This document shows, in pieces, positions 45,807 through 55,229 of a stretch of 64,000 nucleotides of DNA. The first letter of the stretch is position 1. Each line of letters begins with the position of its first letter. The translations under genes and the position numbers were made by a program. The stretch spans positions 62,001 to 126,000 of the forward strand of contig PDSQ01000025.1 of the NCBI GenBank assembly GCA_002747055.1, read 5' to 3'. Origin of the DNA: Gammaproteobacteria bacterium. GTDB lineage: Bacteria; Pseudomonadota; Gammaproteobacteria; Pseudomonadales; Oleiphilaceae. The notes below the pieces were generated by a model. The model did no database searches and was not told the origin of the DNA. It saw only the letters and a list, made by a program, of their open reading frames with translations.

Positions 45807-46253
45807 ATGAAGATGAAATCAGTTGTTCCAACATTGTTTTTATATTTATTGGTGGGCTTGTTTGCCACAATCAGCAACGCGGATCCTGGCAAATATCCTA
45901 AAGCCCTGGTGATATTGTCCAGCGACTCAGTACAAACCCAGGGTATGGCCATGGTGTTGAGTAACACAATGCAGGCAGAAGGAACCCGGGTTCAGGTATT
46001 GCTATGTGACAAGGCGGGTGATTTGGCACTGGCGAAAAAGGCCAACAGCTCGAAGCTGAAACCAATCAATGCGTCCCCGAAAATGTTACTTAACAAACTA
46101 CGTAAGGGCGGAGCGAAAACCGATGTCTGCGCACTCTATTTACCCAATAGTGAATATACCGAAGCAGACCTGGAGGAAGGTGTCGGCGTCGCCAAACCAC
46201 CGCAGATTACCGCGATTATGCTTAGCAAAGATACCCAGGTATTTACCTTTTGA
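45807..46253 (+). CDS. Periplasmic DsrE-like protein
   Basis: This 148-residue protein has a signal peptide (MKMKSVVPTLFLYLLVGLFATISNA, cleaved near 25) and a DsrE/DsrF-like fold. ALVILSSDSVQTQGMAMVLSNTMQ starts the fold, and the single cysteine of LLCDKAGDLAL is where DsrE family members carry persulfide. DVCALYLPNSEYTEADLEEGVG follows. Cytoplasmic DsrE proteins relay sulfane sulfur; a secreted version beside a secreted rhodanese suggests a periplasmic relay. AAGGAAGGG lies upstream of the ATG. Confidence 0.75.
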   Translation: MKMKSVVPTLFLYLLVGLFATISNADPGKYPKALVILSSDSVQTQGMAMVLSNTMQAEGTRVQVLLCDKAGDLALAKKANSSKLKPINASPKMLLNKLRKGGAKTDVCALYLPNSEYTEADLEEGVGVAKPPQITAIMLSKDTQVFTF

Positions 46254-46279
46254 ACCATGCACTCCAGCGAGGAAGGACA

Positions 46280-46840
46280 ATGATGAAAACCATCTATTTT
46301 CGGATACTGGCAATAACCTGCCTGCTTTTGGTGCAGTTAAATGCCCATAGTGACGATATGGGCATCAGTGTTCAACAGATGAATACGCTGCTACAGGAAG
46401 ACCGTGCCAATATTGTATTTATTGACGTAAGAGACCCCGTAGAAATTATGTTTATCGGTTTTACCGATGAGGTCGACACCAATATTCCTTATCTAATGGT
46501 TGACAGAAACAAGTGGGATAAAGACAAAAAGCGGTTTAAGCTGTTCAAAAACCCTGCGTTTATAGCAGATATAGAAAAAGTGCTTGAAAAGAAAAAACTG
46601 AACCACGATGCACTGATTGTCACCATGTGCCGTTCAGGCAGCGAACGGGGTAAACCCAGCGCGGAGTACCTCAGAAAACATGGATTTCCTAACGCAAAAT
46701 ACGTGATTCATGGTTTCCAGGGCAGTAAACGCAAAGAAGGCCCGAAAAAAGGATTCCGTATCGAGAATGGCTGGCAAAACTCCGGTTTGCCCTGGCAGGC
46801 CAAGCCGAATCCGGAAAAAATATATCGAAAATCAATGTAG
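46280..46840 (+). CDS. Periplasmic single-domain rhodanese
   Basis: I start this 186-residue protein at ATG 46280, preceded by GGAAGG; a frame from 46250 would overlap the previous gene. It has a signal peptide (KTIYFRILAITCLLLVQLNAHS) and one rhodanese domain (NIVFIDVRDPVEIMFIGF). The active loop CRSGSERG has Cys117. The insert around DRNKWDKDKKRFKLF is typical of rhodaneses in sulfur-oxidation neighbourhoods. It probably handles thiosulfate or persulfide in the periplasm with the DsrE-like protein. Confidence 0.85.
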   Translation: MMKTIYFRILAITCLLLVQLNAHSDDMGISVQQMNTLLQEDRANIVFIDVRDPVEIMFIGFTDEVDTNIPYLMVDRNKWDKDKKRFKLFKNPAFIADIEKVLEKKKLNHDALIVTMCRSGSERGKPSAEYLRKHGFPNAKYVIHGFQGSKRKEGPKKGFRIENGWQNSGLPWQAKPNPEKIYRKSM

Positions 46841-46923
46841 AACAAATTGACAATAAACCGGGCCAGTTGATAGTTCGCACAGATAAAAAGCGAACTCAAT
46901 TTAACGATAGAAGGGGATCTAAT

Positions 46924-47400
46924 TTGAACGAGCTGAAATTGATTTGTTCGCTTTTTGATCAAGAAGTGGAACACACTCTTGATTTCCTGGCTGCATTGAA
47001 ACCGGAGCAGTGGCAATTTGTTTCCAGCCCGTGGGATGGGTTTTTATTCCATGGGCTGGCAACCAATGTCAGTGTCGCTGATATTACCAAACATGTCATT
47101 ACCCTGGAGCACTCAATTGTTCGCATTATCAAATCTAATGACAACGATTCGGTTATCTCCCAGGAAGGAGACAGTACTCTATGTGAAAACCTTAGTGATT
47201 ATAATGAAATTGTGCCTTTTTATAAGTCAGTCCATCAAGAAAATCTGGAACGTATAAAATCATTCAAGCAACAAGACCTGGATAAAACACTGACATTTGT
47301 AAACCAGAAGTATACCGGCACCGGATTGCTATGGATGATCACCGGGCACCATGCTTTACACCTTGGTCAGCTCAAGTCAATTCAATTTCCCGGTACTTGA
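46924..47400 (+). CDS. DinB-like four-helix protein
   Basis: I start this 158-residue protein at TTG 46924, with AAGGGG eight bases upstream. It fits the DinB/YfiT-like metal-binding four-helix bundle. The histidine pattern is HVITLEHS and GHHALHLGQL, the usual nickel- or zinc-binding triad. Members act as thiol transferases (including bacillithiol- and mycothiol-dependent ones) or have no known activity. Its stop lies 24 bases before the TudS-related gene. Link to sulfur chemistry is inferred from the neighbours. Confidence 0.75.
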   Translation: MNELKLICSLFDQEVEHTLDFLAALKPEQWQFVSSPWDGFLFHGLATNVSVADITKHVITLEHSIVRIIKSNDNDSVISQEGDSTLCENLSDYNEIVPFYKSVHQENLERIKSFKQQDLDKTLTFVNQKYTGTGLLWMITGHHALHLGQLKSIQFPGT

Positions 47401-47423
47401 CGAATGCCAAAAGGCATTACCCA

Positions 47424-48011
47424 ATGCTGACCTCCCTTCGCAAGTGGTTTGCGCGGGACAAGAAGGTGCAAGACAATCGAAGCGGCAAATTGATCGTGAT
47501 GATTGAATGTATTCTCAATCAGAATGCCCGCGATGATGGAGCCGCCAGTTTTTCGGCCATGAACTGGCAAATAGTTCAGTTATGTCACGAATACCAGGTC
47601 GGCATCTTATCGATACCCTGTCCAGAAATGAAATTCCTGGGGTTCAATAGAAAGCGTAAAAGAGGGCAATCCATTCGTGATGCACTGGATACACCCGGGG
47701 GGCGTCAGTGTTGCAGGACCATAAGCCGTGACATTGCCGATCGCATCGACGACTATATCGCGCAGGGATATCAAGTTATCGCGATATTAGGGGGAAATCC
47801 GGAAAGCCCAGGGTGTGCGGTTCATTGTGATGCAGATGGCAAACTGCTAACCCGTTCGGGAGTGCTTATGAAAGAACTTCAGGCGGAATTACTACACCGA
47901 AGAGGCATAACAATAAAATTTATCGGGGTGCGCGACTACGACCCCGAGTTGTTGGCCGAGGACACTGAATTGTTGAAGAAAATACTTTCTCAACACGATC
48001 AGAGCGACTGA
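47424..48011 (+). CDS. TudS-related putative iron-sulfur desulfidase (DUF523-like)
   Basis: I start this 195-residue protein at ATG 47424. Cysteine spacing fits the TudS/DUF523 group, in which three cysteines hold a [4Fe-4S] cluster: C29 (IECILNQN), C66 (IPCPEM) and C131 (GNPESPGCAVHC, with C135 too). TudS removes sulfur from thiouracil-type compounds and passes it on. The match is from residue pattern, not a full alignment. It ends a run of sulfur-linked genes that starts at 44728 and converges with ppk2. Confidence 0.7.
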   Translation: MLTSLRKWFARDKKVQDNRSGKLIVMIECILNQNARDDGAASFSAMNWQIVQLCHEYQVGILSIPCPEMKFLGFNRKRKRGQSIRDALDTPGGRQCCRTISRDIADRIDDYIAQGYQVIAILGGNPESPGCAVHCDADGKLLTRSGVLMKELQAELLHRRGITIKFIGVRDYDPELLAEDTELLKKILSQHDQSD

Positions 48012-48101
48012 CTGGTCAAACCAATTCGCAATCCTTGCGCAACGAACGGCGAGACAACACACTCGCCACGGAAAACAATAAAAATAAAACGTCAACCGTG
48101 C

Positions 48102-49100
48102 TCAATATCGTGTTACCGATTTCCCTTGGGCCAATCTTTCAGCCTCCAATATTTCTAACTCACGCGCACCAGAAATAACAATTTCCGGGTCGGGAGCGAA
48201 GTCAAGATTTTCGTTCAGACGATCATAATCGATGGAGTTCAAAATCACTTTTATCGCATTCAGCCTCGCCCGATACTTGTCATTGGAACGAATCACGAAC
48301 CAAGGTGCAGTATTGGTGTGAGTGTGCTTGAGCATCTCGTACTTGACATCGGTGAAGTCATCCCAACGGTCTTGGGCCTGCATATCAATTTCACTCAGTT
48401 TCCACTGCCTGAGTGGGTCTGATTTGCGTCTATCGAAGCGGTTTGCCTGCTCATCCTTATCGACACTGAAATACAATTTGACCAGAATGGTCCCTTGGCG
48501 AATCAGGTCTTTTTCAAACTCGATCACTCCTTTCATAAAGTGTGAATACTCTTCCTCGGTACAAAACCCGAAAACCTTCTCGACCATTGCCCGGTTGTAC
48601 CAGCTTCGGTCGAACAGGACCACTTCTCCACCTCTCGGAAAATGAGAAACGTACTTCTGAAAATACCATTGGGTTTTTTGCTCTTCAGTGGGTTTGCCGA
48701 GGGCAACGATCCGGTAGTGCTTTTCATTCATATAACGCGTCACCCGGCGAATGGTGCCGCCCTTGCCTGCCGCATCCCGCCCATCAAAAAGAATGATCAT
48801 TTTTCTTTTGGTTTTTTCCAGGTGATTCTGCATTTGAATCAACTCAGCCTGGAACGGTTTCAGAGATTGCTCCTGCTTTCTGATTCTTACCGCTTTTTTC
48901 AATTCTTTCGCATACTTCTTTTCTTGATCCAGGAGTCTCTGGTAATCATTCAATAGTGCATCCAAAGGCACCTTTTTCTGACCGAACAAAACGGTCTTTG
49001 GATTGGTATTTCTGGTATTGGTTTCAGAACCGGACGGCGCCGAAACAGAGGAAGGTTTGGCTACTTCGTTTTGGGGTTGTGGAGTCTTTTCTTCGGTCAT
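48102..49100 (-). CDS. ppk2: Polyphosphate kinase 2
   Basis: This 332-residue PPK2-family enzyme moves phosphate between polyphosphate and nucleotides. It has Walker A FDGRDAAGKGG, LFDRSWYNRAMVEKVFGF as Walker B region and the lid RFDRRKSDPLRQWKLSE. The first ~60 residues are polar and low-complexity. The core is one PPK2 domain, so it is the single-domain form. The subclass (ADP- or AMP-phosphorylating) cannot be fixed here. It stands alone between the sulfur cassette and a chemoreceptor. Confidence 0.92.
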   Translation of the reverse strand: MTEEKTPQPQNEVAKPSSVSAPSGSETNTRNTNPKTVLFGQKKVPLDALLNDYQRLLDQEKKYAKELKKAVRIRKQEQSLKPFQAELIQMQNHLEKTKRKMIILFDGRDAAGKGGTIRRVTRYMNEKHYRIVALGKPTEEQKTQWYFQKYVSHFPRGGEVVLFDRSWYNRAMVEKVFGFCTEEEYSHFMKGVIEFEKDLIRQGTILVKLYFSVDKDEQANRFDRRKSDPLRQWKLSEIDMQAQDRWDDFTDVKYEMLKHTHTNTAPWFVIRSNDKYRARLNAIKVILNSIDYDRLNENLDFAPDPEIVISGARELEILEAERLAQGKSVTRY

Positions 49101-49341
49101 AAGACTATTCTTCTCTATTTGAGTGTGGTCCAGTGATTCAAGGCGTCAACCACATACTCGAACCCTCGGACAGGATCAAATTATCGGACAATCGAACGCG
49201 CTGACCAAATTCAAGATCAGCGCCTTATCAGCATCACGCAACAATAGCACGGCATTATTGTTCGGTACGCTGATTGTAATCAATTTTTATATCACTGCTT
49301 GCAGCCTGCAGAAATGACTCTTTGCGGTGCTGACATAGCGG

Positions 49342-51213
49342 CTAGACTTTGAACTGCGAAGACAGGTTACGCAGCTGCGCGGCCAGATTAGCCAGGTTAT
49401 GACTGGCCTGCGCGGTTTCATTGGACAGGGCAACCGAGTTTTCGGCAATATTGTTAATGGTGCTGACATTATGATTGACCTCTTCCATAACGCTTTTTTG
49501 TTGTTCGGTTACCGTCGCAATCTGGGCATTCATATCGTTAATGTTCGCCACCTCTGCAACGATATGATTCAGCGACTCCCCGGCTTCCAGAATATGCTCA
49601 ACGCCTTGTTTGGTCTGGCATTGACTTTCTTCCATCAGGGTGACGGCTTCCCGCGACAAACTTTGCAGTGATTCGATCATATTCTGGATTTCAGTAGTCG
49701 AATTCTGGGTGCGCCCGGCCAGGGTTCTAACCTCATCGGCGACAACCGCAAAACCTCGCCCCTGCTCTCCCGCCCGGGCGGCCTCGATGGCGGCATTGAG
49801 TGCAAGCAAATTGGTTTGCTCGGCAATACCTCGAATGACATCGAGCACTGACCCGATTGACTCACTATCTTTCTGTAAGCGCTGAATCGCACCGCTGGCA
49901 TGGTGTACACGCTCAGAAAGCATATGAATGCTGTCAGCCGCAGACGAGACGACTTTCTGCCCTCTATTGCAGCCATCATTGGCTGCCGCGGCGATCTCAG
50001 CCCCGGAGCCGGCGTTTTTAGCCACATTGTTAACCGAGTGGACGATTTCCTCCATAGCCGAGGCAAGCAGGCGAGTTTGTTGCTGTTGCCGTTGAATATC
50101 ATCGTCAGTCTTTCGGGAGGACTCAGATAACACTCCGGCAGCAACACTGAGTTGCTCGGAGGCTTGGTTAACCTCTTGCAGGGTAAACTGGAATTTTTCC
50201 ATCATATAATTGAAGGCACTCCCTGCCTCACTGATTTCATCCTGACTATTGATAGTGTGACGCAACGACAGATCGTTTGTTTCAGCGACCCGAGTAATGG
50301 TATTGGATAGCTGCGAGACGGAGCCAGTGACACTCACCACGACCCAGTAAATTGCACCTAACACGATCAGCGTGAGCACAATTCCGATGATATCACTGAT
50401 CACGATCAATTGATCCGTACTCCCCACTTCATCTTCGACAATGGCATGCATATCATTTGATAATTCCATCAGCACCCGCTCGGTATCAGTAAAGGTGAGT
50501 TCAAGTTTTCTAAGCAATCCACCGTGTGGGTTCAAGCCTTTGATCTGGATATTGCGTACCAGCTCATGGAAACTCTGGCTGTATTCCTCCATTAGCTGAG
50601 CAATGGAGTCGATATCCTCATCAGAATAATCACCCTGCTTCAGATTCTGCTGAAACATACTGAAATTGTCGTCAAACTCCGACTGGTGTTTTAAATCCAT
50701 CCTCAACAAAAAGTCTTTCTCGTTACGTCTCAGTTGCAACATGCCGGATCTGAGCTCTTGGTCATTCATCTGTTTAATTTCATTTTCTGCTTTGTGAACC
50801 ACGGCGCGCAAATCACCGTAGATTCCATCCCTTGAATGCAATCCGATTTTTTTCTGCACATTGACCAACTCGTTGAATATCTCGTGGTACTGCTGAAACT
50901 TTTGTCGGATCAGCTTGGTTTTACCCCCCTCCATACCGACATCGATGACTGCCTGGCCAAACCGATCCAGATCGGTATTGATCCGCTGAAAACGTTTGTT
51001 GAATTCATCACTGTCTTTCAGCTCAAGGTTTTGCAAAAAATCTTTTTCACTTTGCCGTAATTTAAGCAATCCCTTTTCAGCCTGGCTAATGGCTTTGTCC
51101 AGTGCGTGATGATCGATGAGATGCGTCACTGAATGCTGCATTGTTACTATCAACGCCACCATGGAAAACAAAACCAAGATGGCGACACAAAAGAGTTTAT
51201 ACTTGATTTTCAT
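49342..51213 (-). CDS. Methyl-accepting chemotaxis protein with HBM sensor
   Basis: I start this 623-residue receptor at ATG 51213, with AAAGGA upstream; six more codons are open before it. One transmembrane helix (about 8-28) precedes a periplasmic helical bimodular (HBM) domain, with two matching four-helix stretches [20 protein letters not shown] and [21 protein letters not shown] second transmembrane helix (about 270-290) and a HAMP follow. The signalling tip [23 protein letters not shown] contains the trimer-forming core. HBM receptors of Pseudomonas (McpS) sense TCA acids. There is no C-terminal CheR tether pentapeptide. Confidence 0.92.
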   Translation of the reverse strand: MKIKYKLFCVAILVLFSMVALIVTMQHSVTHLIDHHALDKAISQAEKGLLKLRQSEKDFLQNLELKDSDEFNKRFQRINTDLDRFGQAVIDVGMEGGKTKLIRQKFQQYHEIFNELVNVQKKIGLHSRDGIYGDLRAVVHKAENEIKQMNDQELRSGMLQLRRNEKDFLLRMDLKHQSEFDDNFSMFQQNLKQGDYSDEDIDSIAQLMEEYSQSFHELVRNIQIKGLNPHGGLLRKLELTFTDTERVLMELSNDMHAIVEDEVGSTDQLIVISDIIGIVLTLIVLGAIYWVVVSVTGSVSQLSNTITRVAETNDLSLRHTINSQDEISEAGSAFNYMMEKFQFTLQEVNQASEQLSVAAGVLSESSRKTDDDIQRQQQQTRLLASAMEEIVHSVNNVAKNAGSGAEIAAAANDGCNRGQKVVSSAADSIHMLSERVHHASGAIQRLQKDSESIGSVLDVIRGIAEQTNLLALNAAIEAARAGEQGRGFAVVADEVRTLAGRTQNSTTEIQNMIESLQSLSREAVTLMEESQCQTKQGVEHILEAGESLNHIVAEVANINDMNAQIATVTEQQKSVMEEVNHNVSTINNIAENSVALSNETAQASHNLANLAAQLRNLSSQFKV

Positions 51214-51566
51214 GAAGTCATGTCCTTTCAATTACAGCTGACACAGGGCACAAGTGCACCACGTCGATCAAAAGAGAAAAACGACGGGATTGGTTTAACC
51301 GAAGTTTAGTACGATGAATAAAGTATAGATCAGGTTGAAAAAACCCATAGCCAACATTTGAATTTTTTTACCGTGGCTAACAATCGGCAAGACTAAGCAA
51401 GCGGCCAATGCCATTGTCGTCAATTCGTTTTGTTGAACTCAGTAGAACTAATAACCTAGCTGGCCATCGGGAAATTGACCAAGTAATTGCCAGATGATTG
51501 ATGCACACTGGGATCTTTTTGGTACAATCGGGCCGACTTGTAACAGTGCAACCTCAGGGGGGATAC
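51214..51566. other. Divergent gap between chemoreceptor and trpB
   Basis: About 350 bases with no supported gene. The trpB frame is open from 51498, but the strong SD fixes the start at 51567. The promoter candidate for trpB is listed separately. No leader peptide rich in Trp codons and no attenuator hairpin is seen. Confidence 0.5.
51498..51528 (+). promoter_or_regulatory. Candidate trpB promoter
   Basis: TTGATG (51498-51503) and TACAAT (51523-51528) are 19 bases apart, and TG-G precedes the -10 as an extended -10. The transcript would start near 51535 and have a leader of about 30 bases, too short for attenuation. Confidence 0.4.
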
Positions 51567-52790
51567 ATGAAGAACACTTTTAAGCATGCTTTACCGGATG
51601 ATAACGGCTATTTTGGCGAGTATGGTGGCGCTTTCGTATCTGAAGAGCTCCAAAATATCATGGATGAAATCGAGCAGGCCTATCGTGAGATTCGTGAGGA
51701 TCCCAGCTTTTTAAACGAGTTGAGCAGTCTTTACCAGCACTATGTTGGTCGACCCAGTCCGATTTTTCATGCCAAAAATCTGTCGGTCAAATACGGTACG
51801 GATATTTTCCTTAAACGCGAAGACCTCAACCACACCGGTGCTCACAAGATCAATCATTGCCTCGGCGAAGTCCTGTTGGCAAAAAAAATGGGCAAGAAAA
51901 AAATCATCGCTGAAACTGGCGCCGGGCAACATGGCGTCGCTCTAGCGACAGCCGCCGCTTTGGTTGGCCTGGAATGCGATATTCATATGGGAGAAGTGGA
52001 TATCGTCAAAGAGCATCCCAATGTCGTACGCATGCATATTCTCGGTGCTCATGTGATTCCGGCGACCCATGGCCGAAAAACATTGAAAGAAGCTGTCGAT
52101 GCCGCCTTCGAAGCCTACGTGAAAGACCCGATTACTCAACTTTACGCCATTGGTTCAGTCGTCGGGCCACACCCATTTCCTATGATGATTCGTGATTTCC
52201 AGTCGATTATCGGTAACGAGGCCCGAGAGCAGTTCCAGCAAATGCAGGGTAAACTGCCCGATAACATCGTTGCCTGTGTCGGTGGTGGTTCCAATGCGAT
52301 CGGTATGTTTACCGCATTTCTGGAAGACAAAAACGTCAAGTTGTATGGCGTTGAACCATCAGGTCGCAATATCGAAGCGGCAGGCGAACATGCCGCCACT
52401 ATCACTAAAGGACAGCCAGGTGTCATGCATGGCTTCAAGTCCTATATGCTGCAGGATGAAAAAGGCGAGCCACAGGAGGTTTATTCGGTGGCCAGCGGCC
52501 TGGATTATCCGTCCGTCGGGCCTCAGCATAGTTACCTGAAAGACATCGAACGCGTCAGCTATGCCGACATCAACGACAAAGAAGCGATCGATGCGTTTTT
52601 CGAGTTATCTCGCCAAGAAGGCATTATCCCGGCCATTGAATCTTCCCATGCGGTCGCTTACGCAATCAAGCTTGCGCGCCAAGGAGAGAAAGGCACTATT
52701 CTGGTCAACCTGTCAGGACGTGGCGACAAGGATATTGACTTTGTGGTCGAGCAGTATGGTAAGGACTATGGAATTGACAACGAGCTGTAA
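51567..52790 (+). CDS. trpB: Tryptophan synthase beta chain, without a neighbouring trpA
   Basis: This 407-residue PLP enzyme joins indole and serine to make tryptophan. The start at ATG 51567 has GGGGGGA upstream. The PLP lysine is K94 in [10 protein letters not shown], followed by AETGAGQHG and [25 protein letters not shown] and [12 protein letters not shown] complete the core. The sequence is TrpB1-like (with the alpha-subunit contact region), not the solitary TrpB2 type. No trpA follows, and the next gene is unrelated. Local residues ([24 protein letters not shown]) differ from typical gammaproteobacterial TrpB, which hints at transfer or a second copy. Confidence 0.92.
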   Translation: MKNTFKHALPDDNGYFGEYGGAFVSEELQNIMDEIEQAYREIREDPSFLNELSSLYQHYVGRPSPIFHAKNLSVKYGTDIFLKREDLNHTGAHKINHCLGEVLLAKKMGKKKIIAETGAGQHGVALATAAALVGLECDIHMGEVDIVKEHPNVVRMHILGAHVIPATHGRKTLKEAVDAAFEAYVKDPITQLYAIGSVVGPHPFPMMIRDFQSIIGNEAREQFQQMQGKLPDNIVACVGGGSNAIGMFTAFLEDKNVKLYGVEPSGRNIEAAGEHAATITKGQPGVMHGFKSYMLQDEKGEPQEVYSVASGLDYPSVGPQHSYLKDIERVSYADINDKEAIDAFFELSRQEGIIPAIESSHAVAYAIKLARQGEKGTILVNLSGRGDKDIDFVVEQYGKDYGIDNEL

Positions 52791-52840
52791 TCTGCCTGTA
52801 TCCTGTCAGCCAGAATCAAATAGTATAGGCTCTGATCACC

Positions 52841-53515
52841 ATGGTGACATCGACTGAAGCCATCGCCGCCCAACTACCGCGGGCACTATTGGTCGCCAGC
52901 GGGGGATTGAGCCTGCTCGTGTTGATTATCGCCGCCCGCCGGATAAACTGGCCTTCGTTGTTGCAGCACCACGCGGCCCAACATTTGTTTCTGGGCAGTG
53001 CCGTAGCCGTTGCTATCTTGTGGTCTATCCGCGCTGGTATTTTACCGGGCATGTACTTTCATATTCTCGGCTATACCTCGCTAATGTTAATGATGAGCTG
53101 GCCTTTAGCTTTAATGGCAGCGGCATTGGCGCAATGTCTGATACTGATCGGCGGCAAAACCGTCTGGGTAGAAGTGGGTTATCAATACCTGTTCTTCAGT
53201 GTGTTACCCATTTTATTCAGCTACGGTTTTTATTTGATGGTTTATCGTCGTCTGACCCATAACCCATTTGTCTATATCCTGGTGGCCGGCTTTCTGAACG
53301 CCGGTTTTACCCATGCGTTTTCCGACATTATCAATAGTTTTATGATGTGGCAGTTGGATATTTACCCCGTGCAATCAATCTGGCACGACTACTTACGTTA
53401 TCTACCGTTAATGATGTTTCCGGAGGGGGTCGTGAACGGCATGTTTATTACCGGCATGGTGGTTTTTCACAGCCGCTGGATGAGCACTTTTGATGAGGAT
53501 TCCTATTTCAGCTGA
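52841..53515 (+). CDS. CbiM-like energy-coupling permease relative, membrane protein
   Basis: This 224-residue protein has six to seven transmembrane segments. It belongs to the predicted membrane proteins related to CbiM, the substrate-binding part of cobalt/nickel ECF transporters (COG3235-type). MYFHILGYTSLMLMMSWPLALMAAALAQ is characteristic. The usual CbiN, CbiQ and CbiO partners and the metal-binding N-terminal Met-His of true CbiM are not here, so a metal-transport role is inferred weakly. It follows trpB by 50 bases. Confidence 0.7.
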   Translation: MVTSTEAIAAQLPRALLVASGGLSLLVLIIAARRINWPSLLQHHAAQHLFLGSAVAVAILWSIRAGILPGMYFHILGYTSLMLMMSWPLALMAAALAQCLILIGGKTVWVEVGYQYLFFSVLPILFSYGFYLMVYRRLTHNPFVYILVAGFLNAGFTHAFSDIINSFMMWQLDIYPVQSIWHDYLRYLPLMMFPEGVVNGMFITGMVVFHSRWMSTFDEDSYFS

Positions 53516-53758
53516 CAAACAAGGCACAAAGAACCGTGGGACTTGCGGTTTTATTCGACTTGAAAGAACGTATCATTGTTGCCCTTGGCATCGGCATCGC
53601 AGAGAAATGGGTGGCGAACAGAGCGAGTGACAGAGTCATAACAGAATGAGGTCATATATGGCTACTGGATAATGAAGATGGGATCGAGCGAGGTATCCAT
53701 CTTTCATTTGGGATTTGCAAATGGCCTCTGCCGCGGTATTGAAGAATAATCACATAGC
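53516..53758. other. Gap between the CbiM-like gene and pgk
   Basis: About 240 bases with no gene. A short stem AACCG-N9-CGGTT followed by TTATT lies near 53532-53555 and may end the CbiM-like transcript weakly. The rest holds nothing I recognise. Confidence 0.4.
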
Positions 53759-53786
53759 CGGGAGCCCAAAGCTGACGCTCCCGGTT
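53759..53786 (+). terminator. Intrinsic terminator, plus strand
   Basis: CCGGGAGC and GCTCCCGG pair over 8 bp around an 8-11 base loop, followed by TTTTAT on the plus strand. It lies 24 bases before the pgk stop, so it can end plus-strand transcripts from trpB and the CbiM-like gene. On the minus strand no T run follows, but the stem could still protect the pgk transcript. Confidence 0.7.
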
Positions 53787-53809
53787 TTATCTGCACTCAA
53801 CCCTTTGTG

Positions 53810-54970
53810 TTAATTCGATTTTTCTTCCAGAACCGCTACAGCAGGCAGTTTTTTACCTTCAACGAATTCGAGGAATGCGCCGCCTCCGGTCGAAATATAG
53901 GAAACCTTGTCGGCAATCTCATACTTATCGACCGCTGCCAGGGTATCACCGCCACCGGCAACCGAAAACGCATCACTTTCAGCAATGGCCAAAGACAGCG
54001 ATTTTGTACCCGCGCCAAACTGGTCAAACTCAAAGACGCCAACAGGACCGTTCCAGATGATAGTACCGGCACTTTGCAAGATGGTTTCAAACTGTTTGGC
54101 GGTTTCCGGGCCAACATCGAAGATCATGTCATCATCTGCCACGTCTTGCGCTGATTTTGTTTCGGCAGCGGCATTTTCAGAGAACTCCTTGCCGGTGACA
54201 ACGTCAACAGGAATCGGGATGCTGACTTTTTCCATCAATGCCTTGGCATTGTCGACCAGATCTTCCTCGTAAAGCGATTTACCGACATTTTTACCATCAG
54301 CGGCGAGGAAAGTATTGGCGATTCCTCCGCCAACGATCAACTGATCACAAATCTCTGACAATGACTCAAGTACAGTCAGTTTAGTGGATACTTTTGAGCC
54401 ACCGACAATGGCCACCAGGGGGCGTTTCGGATTATCCAGACATTTTGCCAAGGCCTCCAGTTCAGCCGACAACAGTGGGCCAGCGCAGGCGACCGGCGCG
54501 AATTTGGCAACCCCGTGAGTGGAAGCTTGTGCCCGGTGCGCCGTGCCGAAGGCGTCCATCACAAAAACATCGCACAATGCGGCATACGCCCTGGCCAAAG
54601 CTTCGTCGTCTTTTTTCTCACCCTTGTTAAATCGAACGTTCTCGAACAAGGCTACATCGCCGTCTTCAAGTTCAATGCCACTGCGCCAATCAGCAACCAG
54701 TTTGACAGGTTGGCCCAGTAAACCGGTCAGATGTTCGGCAACCGGAGCCAGCGAAAATTCCTCGGCAAACTCCCCTTCGGTCGGTCTGCCCAGGTGCGAC
54801 ATCAGCATCACTCTCGCACCTGCCTCCACCGCCAGTTTAATCGTCGGCAATGCCGCGCGAATACGCGCATCACTGGTCACCTTGCCCTCTTTTACCGGTA
54901 CATTTAAATCCTCCCGAATCAGTACGCGCTTGCCTGCCAGATCCAGGTCTGCCATTTTAATCACTGTCAT
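53810..54970 (-). CDS. pgk: Phosphoglycerate kinase
   Basis: This 386-residue enzyme makes ATP and 3-phosphoglycerate from 1,3-bisphosphoglycerate. It opens [26 protein letters not shown], like E. coli Pgk. [30 protein letters not shown] and [11 protein letters not shown] are the substrate and nucleotide sites. It lies downstream of tkt on the same strand with a 259-base gap. A glyceraldehyde-3-phosphate dehydrogenase gene normally sits between tkt and pgk in related genomes and is not in this gap. Confidence 0.97.
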   Translation of the reverse strand: MTVIKMADLDLAGKRVLIREDLNVPVKEGKVTSDARIRAALPTIKLAVEAGARVMLMSHLGRPTEGEFAEEFSLAPVAEHLTGLLGQPVKLVADWRSGIELEDGDVALFENVRFNKGEKKDDEALARAYAALCDVFVMDAFGTAHRAQASTHGVAKFAPVACAGPLLSAELEALAKCLDNPKRPLVAIVGGSKVSTKLTVLESLSEICDQLIVGGGIANTFLAADGKNVGKSLYEEDLVDNAKALMEKVSIPIPVDVVTGKEFSENAAAETKSAQDVADDDMIFDVGPETAKQFETILQSAGTIIWNGPVGVFEFDQFGAGTKSLSLAIAESDAFSVAGGGDTLAAVDKYEIADKVSYISTGGGAFLEFVEGKKLPAVAVLEEKSN

Positions 54971-55229
54971 AAATTACTCCCTCATTATTGATGCACATCG
55001 GGCGATTTGTACACACCGTGTGCCTGGAAAATCAAACTCGACTGTTCAACCTGTTATACACAGTTGGTACAGACTGATACTTTACCAGTTCATAGCGTAC
55101 TCACTCAATCAGCCAAGTTCATCTTTCTTATCGGTATAATCCAGAATATCTTTCAAAAAAGCGAAGAATCGACTGCCCAATATGGCGACAGCCGCCTTTA
55201 ATGACCAGCCGACCAATTGTGTCGAGAAG

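Noticed and set aside
48048..48067. Hairpin GGCGAG-N8-CTCGCC between the TudS-like gene and ppk2
   Set aside because: No T run on either strand, so I do not call it a terminator.
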